Assembly: GCA_016285215.1 (NCBI GenBank)
Contig: JAEEQI010000083.1
Span: 1-10,393, forward strand
DNA length: 10,393 nt
Reading direction: 5' to 3'
From: Bacteroidales bacterium
GTDB lineage: Bacteria > Bacteroidota > Bacteroidia > Bacteroidales > UBA932
The notes under the pieces were generated by a model that was given only the letters and a program-made list of their open reading frames with translations, made no database searches and was not told where the DNA came from. The position numbers and the translations under genes are program-made. This document shows positions 6,225 to 10,393 of the stretch, piece by piece (the first letter of the stretch is position 1; every line of letters starts with the position of its first letter).

Positions 6225-7550
6225 TTACTTGATGGTCAAGTTGATAACCAGCTTGAAACTGACGGTCAGAGGAGCAAACTTAGCGTCTACCTCTGAGGCG
6301 TTAATCGTCACCGATCGGAGTTCCTGGGTCTGATATTTATCTCCGGGAACCGGAGTGGCATAGAGGATCAGTTCTCCCTCTTCCGGCTTTTGGAGATCGA
6401 AGGGTTCATAGGCCAGGTCTTTATACAGGTGGTGGACCGGAATGGATGTAACGCGGCGGCAATCCTTCATAACCTCATATTCCAGGCCGAGTTTATTGAC
6501 TTCTTCCATCAAATTCATTTTGATTCCGGCTTTCACCTCATCTACGGTGGCCTCGACATTGATGGGGAAGACATAGGTGTTGTACCAGTACATATTTACG
6601 TGGTAGGAAGAAACTCCACCCCAACGGTCTTTCATAATGACGGATCCCTTCACTTCCTGACGCTTGACGCCCGTAGAGTCATTAAATGCCCTCCAGGTCA
6701 AGTTGCCGGTGGTATCCGGTTCAAAGGACACGTAACGCTTCTTAAGGTCATAGTCAATCTTGACGGCGGCATCGCAGCCCTCGTCGGGAACAAAAGTCAC
6801 GTCCTTCAAATTCTCAGAGGTGTAGAAGCGCCCGTCCGAGTCGTCCTTGGTCTTGAACGGAACTCCGTCCAGGGGCAGATATATAGCGCCAAACCTTTCA
6901 TCAATAATCTCGGCTCCTTTATCGTCCTTCTTTTTCTCCTGAATCAGGTAAGAGGCGTGAGGATAGATCCAGGGGCTTAATCCTTCGGAGGGAAGCGGCA
7001 TCATCACGGTGTTAAAGGGGTTAGAGCTCACCAGCTGGTTTTTCCCTTCTTTATCTACATACGCGCCCACGAAGGCCATACGGGAATCGTCCCAGACGGC
7101 TTCTTGGGCCTTGGTGGTAAGCGTTACCACATACTGGCCATCCAGGGTTTCTTCGCTGGCGTTTTTATCGGCCTCAAAATTTTTCAAGCTGAAATAGGCC
7201 GAACTTTTAACGTAGGAAGCCTTGGTTTCATTGGGCTCTACCCTGTAGAACTGTTTTCCGGAAATATAATCCAGGCCAATCATATCCTTGGTAAAGGCCA
7301 GTCCGGAAGGATTGATGCGAAGCGTTGAGGTGAAATCCAGTCCCTTGGATACCGTATCTGCCGGGGGAATAGCCACTACCAGGGAGAAGGGCGTGTCGCT
7401 CTTCTTGATACCGTCAAGGGTTTGCTGTAACTCGGTCAGTCGTTTGTCTTGATTTTCCAGTTCTTCCTGCACCGATAGCTGGAACAGGTCATCACAGCCG
7501 GCCACCAAGAAAAGGCTTGCGGCCGCCAAAAAAAGTTTGTGGTATTTCAT
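6225..7550 (-). CDS. Uncharacterised lipoprotein, probably surface-exposed
   Basis: This is a 441-residue protein. MKYHKLFLAAASLFLVAGC is a lipoprotein signal with the lipobox VAGC and lipidated C19. The two aspartates right after the cysteine (CDDLF) resemble the acidic export signal that sends Bacteroidota lipoproteins to the cell surface. Residues about 27-49 (EELENQDKRLTELQQTLDGI) are a short coiled coil, which could give trimers or dimers. The rest is beta-rich and has no cysteine motif except single C residues near 258 and 373. I see no catalytic motif and do not recognise a family. It begins 24 bp after the stop of the 64-residue Cys/His gene, so both are probably on one transcript, and it ends in two hairpins. 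A sugar- or polymer-binding role would be a guess; no SusC/SusD pair is next to it. Confidence 0.8.
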   Translation of the reverse strand: MKYHKLFLAAASLFLVAGCDDLFQLSVQEELENQDKRLTELQQTLDGIKKSDTPFSLVVAIPPADTVSKGLDFTSTLRINPSGLAFTKDMIGLDYISGKQFYRVEPNETKASYVKSSAYFSLKNFEADKNASEETLDGQYVVTLTTKAQEAVWDDSRMAFVGAYVDKEGKNQLVSSNPFNTVMMPLPSEGLSPWIYPHASYLIQEKKKDDKGAEIIDERFGAIYLPLDGVPFKTKDDSDGRFYTSENLKDVTFVPDEGCDAAVKIDYDLKKRYVSFEPDTTGNLTWRAFNDSTGVKRQEVKGSVIMKDRWGGVSSYHVNMYWYNTYVFPINVEATVDEVKAGIKMNLMEEVNKLGLEYEVMKDCRRVTSIPVHHLYKDLAYEPFDLQKPEEGELILYATPVPGDKYQTQELRSVTINASEVDAKFAPLTVSFKLVINLTIK

Positions 7551-7574
7551 AGGGTTAGTGTTGGTTATTATTAG

Positions 7575-7769
7575 TTATTGGTACTTCTCAAAATGGTACT
7601 TCTCCCGAATGGCAGCCTTGGTTTCTGCATCCTGGTTGGTGAAGAAGGCCCTGAAGCCCGGGCAGAAGTTGATGTGCCAACGCCAGAAGCGGCCCCGCAG
7701 GGACTTGGGATTCTTGTCGTAGTGAGCCCTGAGCTTGCAGGTCTCGCAAGGGAATTTCTGTTCTGCCAT
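7575..7769 (-). CDS. 64-residue Cys/His protein, possible metal site (CxxC...HxxxC)
   Basis: I place the start at ATG 7769 (MAEQKFPCETCKLRAHYDKN), not further upstream, because a -7 box (TATATTAG) lies at 7802-7795 on the same strand and would leave no room for an upstream start. The 64-residue protein has C8 and C11 (CETC), an Arg/Trp-rich centre (SLRGRFWRWHINFCPG) with H32 and C36, and a charged helix at about 46-60. Four candidate ligands C8-C11-H32-C36 suggest a small zinc or iron-sulfur site. I recall similar short proteins in other Bacteroidales but no function for them. There is no signal peptide, so it is cytoplasmic. The final codons repeat EKY five residues apart (EKYHFEKYQ), giving a 10-bp direct repeat at 7580-7589 and 7595-7604. 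The lipoprotein gene follows after 24 bp. Confidence 0.75.
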   Translation of the reverse strand: MAEQKFPCETCKLRAHYDKNPKSLRGRFWRWHINFCPGFRAFFTNQDAETKAAIREKYHFEKYQ

Positions 7770-7794
7770 AATGTTAGTTTTGTGATTAGTTTTG

Positions 7795-7802
7795 CTAATA
7801 TA
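7795..7802 (-). promoter_or_regulatory. -7 box of the Cys/His protein-lipoprotein operon
   Basis: The minus strand reads TATATTAG, one base off TAnnTTTG, 25 bp upstream of ATG 7769. TTTG at 7831-7828 is the nearest -33 match, with a long 25-bp spacer. It is divergent from the promoter at 7849-7883 within the 133-bp gap 7770-7902. Confidence 0.4.
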
Positions 7803-7848
7803 CGAAAAAATACCCTTGGTTGCTTCGCAAAATGGTAAGTTTGCTATT

Positions 7849-7883
7849 TTTGAAGAAAGTGAATGGAGAATTTCGTAACTTTG
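7849..7883 (+). promoter_or_regulatory. Promoter of the zinc-ribbon/flavin-barrel and M28 run
   Basis: TAACTTTG at 7876-7883 is a perfect -7 element, with TTTG at 7849-7852 upstream (23-bp spacer, slightly long). The ATG at 7903 is 19 bp past the box, so the leader is only about 13 nt. Confidence 0.6.
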
Positions 7884-7902
7884 TAATACCAACAATAACA
7901 CT

Positions 7903-8628
7903 ATGGAAATGATATTCTGTCAGAGCTGCGGCATGCCGCTGAACGACCAGGTGCTGGGCACCAATGCAGATGGAAGCAAGAACGAAGACTACTGTATATA
8001 CTGTTACAGGGATGGCAAATTCCTGCAGGAGTGCACTATGGAAGAAATGATAGAGCACTGTGCTCAGTTTGTAGATGAGGTCAACAAAGGCCTGCCGCAG
8101 CCCATTACGAAGGAGGAATACATCGGCCAGATGAAGATGTATTTCCCCCGTCTGAAACGTTGGCGCCAGGAATTAATGATTGGCGATGAGATGCCTCAGA
8201 ACCCTGCTTTGGCAGGCATTAAGGAACTCATCGGCCAAATGGCCGACAAACTGCCCATCGCTTACATCTGTTCAGTAGACCAAGAAGGATTTCCCTGGAT
8301 CAAGGCTATGTTGAAGCCACGTAAGCGTGAGGGTATCAAAACATTCTACTTCACAACCAACACTTTCTCAATACGTGTGGCTCAATACAAGGCAAACCCC
8401 AAGGCTTGCATCTATTTCTGCGATGCCAAAGGCTTCAAGGGCATGATGCTCAGAGGCACGATGGAGGTGCTGACCGATGCCGCTTCGAAGGAAATGATTT
8501 GGCGTAAGGGTGACACACAATACTACCCCGGCGGCGTCACCGATCCCAACTACTGTGTCCTTAAATTTACCGCCACCGACGGCCGTTTCTACAGTGATTT
8601 CTACCCGCGCAGTTTTGTGATTGAATAA
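7903..8628 (+). CDS. Zinc ribbon fused to a flavin-binding split-barrel (pyridoxamine-phosphate-oxidase-like) protein
   Basis: This is a 241-residue two-domain protein. Residues 1-60 are a four-cysteine zinc ribbon: C6-C9 (CQSCGMPL) and C31-C34 (CIYCYRDGKF), followed by a helical tail with MEEMIEHCAQFVDEVN. This matches the 'putative zinc ribbon' family commonly seen in Bacteroides and Clostridia. Residues about 101-241 match the general-stress-type pyridoxamine-5'-phosphate-oxidase-like fold: IKELIGQMADKLPIAYI opens the domain, then SVDQEGFPWIKAML, KTFYFTTNTFS, ANPKACIYFCD, MMLRGTMEVL and the end FYSDFYPRSFVI. Such domains bind FMN or F420-like cofactors and are cytoplasmic. The substrate is unknown. 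Helix 70-93 (YIGQMKMYFPRLKRWRQ) joins the two. It starts the run after its own promoter, and the next gene begins 3 bp after its stop. Confidence 0.85.
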   Translation: MEMIFCQSCGMPLNDQVLGTNADGSKNEDYCIYCYRDGKFLQECTMEEMIEHCAQFVDEVNKGLPQPITKEEYIGQMKMYFPRLKRWRQELMIGDEMPQNPALAGIKELIGQMADKLPIAYICSVDQEGFPWIKAMLKPRKREGIKTFYFTTNTFSIRVAQYKANPKACIYFCDAKGFKGMMLRGTMEVLTDAASKEMIWRKGDTQYYPGGVTDPNYCVLKFTATDGRFYSDFYPRSFVIE

Positions 8629-8631
8629 CGT

Positions 8632-9888
8632 ATGAAGAAACTACTTATTATCCTTTTTTCTTTGGCCGCCCTTGAACTGAATGCGCAGGACCTGCCGCAT
8701 TTCAAGCGGGTAGTCAAAGAGCTCAGCAGTTCCAGGTACCAGGGGCGCGGCTATGCCCGCGGCGGTGCCAACAAGGCTGGAAAATATCTGGAAAAGGAAT
8801 ACCGGAAAGCCGGGGTGGATGCAGTGACGCTTCAGCCCTTTACCATCGACATCAATACTTTCCCCGGCGCTATGGAAATGTGGGCCGATGGGAAAAAACT
8901 CCGCGCGGGGGTGGATTTCTCCATGCGGGAGTATTCGCCTGGCGTCAAGGGAGAATTTCCTGTGTATCATGTAGATACGCTAAATTTCGACGGGGGAGCA
9001 CTGCTGGCCGATTTGGCAAAACCGGAGAACGCCGGCTGCCTGGTGTGCTGCGATTTCTGGTTCACCTACAAGCATCGCGAAGTGTTTTCCAAGCTTCAGA
9101 AAGCAGGAGAGTGCCCCAACGCCGGCCTTCTGCTGACCTGGGCGGCTCCCATCAAGTTCTTCAAGGCATACGGGGAGAAAGTGGTGGACAAGCCCATCAT
9201 CTGGGTAACGCCGGAAGCCATAGAGAACGTGAAGAGCGTAAAGGTAAATGTTGAGAATGAGTTTCTCAATGATTATGAGCTCTTTAATGTGATAGCCAAA
9301 GTGGAGGGGCGCAGACACGACTCCTGTTACGTCTTTACGGCCCATTATGACCATCTGGGCAATCTGGGCCGAAAAGTGTATTATCCCGGAGCCAATGACA
9401 ACGCTTCCGGTACGGCTACAGTTGTCACGTTGGCGGAGCACTATGCAAAGAATCGGCCCGAATTCGACATGTATTTCGTGGCTTTTTCCGGAGAGGATGC
9501 CAACCTGAGGGGCTCTACCTACTTTGCAGAGCATCCCCTTGTGCCGCTGAGTCAGATCAAGTACCTTTTCAATATTGATATGATTGGAGACGACAATCCG
9601 GTCCTGTACTGTGAGGTGAGCGATGCCGGCATGCCCCAGTACCCCGGGTTCGAGAAGGTGAACCGGGAGCAGCACCTTTTTGAGGCGCTCAACCGGGGGT
9701 CCCTGGCCGCCAACAGCGACCACTATCCCTTTGCCGTCCGCGGGGTTCCCTGCATCTTCATGGAAAACGAGAATGGAAATGCTTTCCCGCATTATCACAC
9801 ACCGGCCGACAATAGCAAGACTGTCCGCTGGGACAGCTATGAACCCGTCTTTAAATTGGTCACTGGCTTTATTGAAAACAGGGATTGA
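8632..9888 (+). CDS. Secreted M28-family metallopeptidase with a GED in place of GEE
   Basis: This is a 418-residue protein. MKKLLIILFSLAALELNAQ is a signal peptide cut near residue 19, so it acts in the periplasm or outside. M28 metal ligands are visible in order: H238 in FTAHYDH, D256 in GANDNASGTA, E288-D289 in FSGEDANLRGS, D316 in NIDMIGD and H364 in NSDHYPF. PHYHTPADN near 386-394 is the late conserved motif. The second residue of the usual Glu-Glu pair, normally a metal ligand, is aspartate here; the general base E288 is kept. The region about 100-200 may be a PA-like insert. It is unlike the first M28 protein of this window (different motifs and length), so it is not a recent duplicate. 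The start lies 3 bp past the stop of the flavin-barrel gene and is co-transcribed with it. The peptide specificity is unknown. Confidence 0.88.
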   Translation: MKKLLIILFSLAALELNAQDLPHFKRVVKELSSSRYQGRGYARGGANKAGKYLEKEYRKAGVDAVTLQPFTIDINTFPGAMEMWADGKKLRAGVDFSMREYSPGVKGEFPVYHVDTLNFDGGALLADLAKPENAGCLVCCDFWFTYKHREVFSKLQKAGECPNAGLLLTWAAPIKFFKAYGEKVVDKPIIWVTPEAIENVKSVKVNVENEFLNDYELFNVIAKVEGRRHDSCYVFTAHYDHLGNLGRKVYYPGANDNASGTATVVTLAEHYAKNRPEFDMYFVAFSGEDANLRGSTYFAEHPLVPLSQIKYLFNIDMIGDDNPVLYCEVSDAGMPQYPGFEKVNREQHLFEALNRGSLAANSDHYPFAVRGVPCIFMENENGNAFPHYHTPADNSKTVRWDSYEPVFKLVTGFIENRD

Positions 9889-9899
9889 TATATTCTTCA

Positions 9900-9912
9900 A
9901 TAATCTGATTAT
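9900..9912. repeat. 13-bp AT-rich inverted repeat directly before a start codon
   Basis: ATAATC-T-GATTAT has perfect 6-bp arms around one base and abuts the ATG at 9913, in the 24-bp gap after the M28 gene. It could bind a regulator or fold over the ribosome site; in AT-rich sequence it may be chance. Confidence 0.3.
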
Positions 9913-10278
9913 ATGGATTACCGAGAAGAAGCCATAGAATGCGTTAAAGATTGTATCCTCCCGATCCATCAGCAAATATATGCCAAGTATGGAGGGGATT
10001 TCGACAGGATCTACTCGGAAGGGTACAACAGCAAGTCGTATCAGGGCAGGGTGATTGAGCCGGGGAAGGTTTATGAACTGAGTTATCAGGAATGTTCCTG
10101 CCCCAAGGTGAAGTGCGGGCTCAGGAGCAATCCGGAGCAATGTGAGTGTTCCCGGCAAAGCATATTATTCATTCTTTCGCAGCTTGAGCCTGACCGTCGG
10201 TTCGATGTCCGGATTGTGAATACGATACTCCGAGGGGGCGAACGATGCACTTTCAGAATAGTAAGACATCCGGTATGA
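9913..10278 (+). CDS. 121-residue cysteine-rich protein of unknown function
   Basis: I do not recognise this protein with confidence. It has eight cysteines in 121 residues: C10 and C14 in the first helix (IECVKDCI), a dense block C61-C63-C68-C77-C79 (ECSCPKVKCG ... QCECSRQS), and C111 in RGGERCTFRI. The block plus the ending 'V.IV.TILRGG..C.F.I' recalls the C-terminal cysteine module of the V4R/4-vinyl-reductase-like and 2-aminothiazoline-hydrolase-like proteins. I give this as a resemblance only. The spacing suggests a zinc or iron-sulfur site. No signal peptide or membrane segment is present. It starts 24 bp after the M28 gene, and its TGA overlaps the ATG of the phosphatidyltransferase gene (ATGA, 10275-10278), so the two are probably translationally coupled. 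Confidence 0.75.
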   Translation: MDYREEAIECVKDCILPIHQQIYAKYGGDFDRIYSEGYNSKSYQGRVIEPGKVYELSYQECSCPKVKCGLRSNPEQCECSRQSILFILSQLEPDRRFDVRIVNTILRGGERCTFRIVRHPV

Positions 10279-10393
10279 AGCGATTGCCGAATGTCATATC
10301 GGCGCTCAGGATAGCAGGCTCTATCGGCCTGTTGTTTTGCGATGTTGCCGGATGGATGTTCTGGGCGCTCTATGCGTTGTGTGGCAGCAGTGA
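10275..10393 (+). CDS. CDP-alcohol phosphatidyltransferase, N-terminal part, 3' end outside window
   Basis: Only 39 codons are present, running off the window in an open frame. They read MKRLPNVISALRIAGSIGLL, then a hydrophobic stretch and ALYALCGSS at the edge. 'PN.IS.LRI' at the start, a first membrane segment, and 'LY.LCG.SD' leading into the expected D..DG..AR motif are the signature of CDP-alcohol phosphatidyltransferases, inner-membrane enzymes that swap CMP of CDP-diacylglycerol for glycerol phosphate, serine or similar. The next two bases (GA) fit an Asp codon. The catalytic motif itself lies outside the window, so the product (PgsA-type or another) is undetermined. The start overlaps the stop of the cysteine-rich gene. 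Confidence 0.7.
   Translation, partial: MKRLPNVISALRIAGSIGLLFCDVAGWMFWALYALCGSS

Noticed and set aside
7820..7830. Hairpin TTGC-TTC-GCAA between the divergent promoters
   Set aside because: A four-base stem is too short to support a feature.
7770..7901. Upstream extension of the 64-residue protein to 108 residues
   Set aside because: The added part contains the probable promoter of the gene and is AT-rich intergenic sequence.
7903..8628. Horizontal transfer of the flavin-barrel gene from lower GC
   Set aside because: Hand counts of 60-base blocks in this gene give about 43-62% GC, but the neighbouring M28 gene also swings widely (about 32-63%), so the difference is not reliable.
8980..10158. 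Long antisense open frame (392 codons) opposite the second M28 peptidase
   Set aside because: The opposite strand holds a complete M28 motif set and the cysteine-rich gene; the antisense product has no recognisable domain or start context.

Overview
The window reads as chromosomal DNA of a Bacteroidales bacterium (Bacteroidota); I cannot fix the genus. The evidence is: promoters of the Bacteroidota type (TTTG about 20 bp upstream of TAnnTTTG), start codons preceded by A-rich leaders without a clear Shine-Dalgarno, signal peptides ending in AQ, a membrane-anchored AraC regulator, and an uncharacterised lipoprotein with acidic residues directly after the lipobox cysteine. Coding density is very high, no gap exceeds 160 bp, and I see no tRNA, rRNA, insertion sequence or CRISPR array.

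Layout: (1) 1-935 (+) is the C-terminal part of an alginate-export-like outer-membrane barrel. (2) 3449-936 (-) is a two-gene operon: a secreted M28 metallopeptidase, then, 6 bp later, an AraC-type regulator with about seven membrane segments. Its stop codon directly abuts the stop of the barrel gene. (3) 3593-4060 (+) is an unrecognised 155-residue secreted protein, divergent from the peptidase and convergent with the next operon. (4) 6068-4070 (-) is a three-gene operon: a six-segment membrane protein, a 96-residue winged-helix regulator, and a secreted Ntn-type amide hydrolase. It has the best promoter in the window, with an inverted repeat filling the spacer and a 12-bp perfect palindrome in the leader. 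(5) 7769-6225 (-) holds a 64-residue Cys/His protein followed by a surface-type lipoprotein and ends in two hairpins. (6) 7903-10393 (+) is a tight run: a zinc-ribbon/flavin split-barrel fusion, a second secreted M28 peptidase with an altered GED motif, a 121-residue cysteine-rich protein, and the first 39 codons of a CDP-alcohol phosphatidyltransferase that overlaps it by ATGA.

Taken together the window is an envelope-oriented region: several secreted hydrolases (two M28 peptidases and one Ntn hydrolase), an outer-membrane barrel, a lipoprotein and a likely phospholipid-synthesis enzyme, with two local regulators. Nothing here proves a single new system. The best leads are the membrane protein/winged-helix/Ntn-hydrolase operon with its candidate operator, the cysteine-rich protein coupled to the phosphatidyltransferase, and the 64-residue CxxC/HxxxC protein coupled to a lipoprotein.
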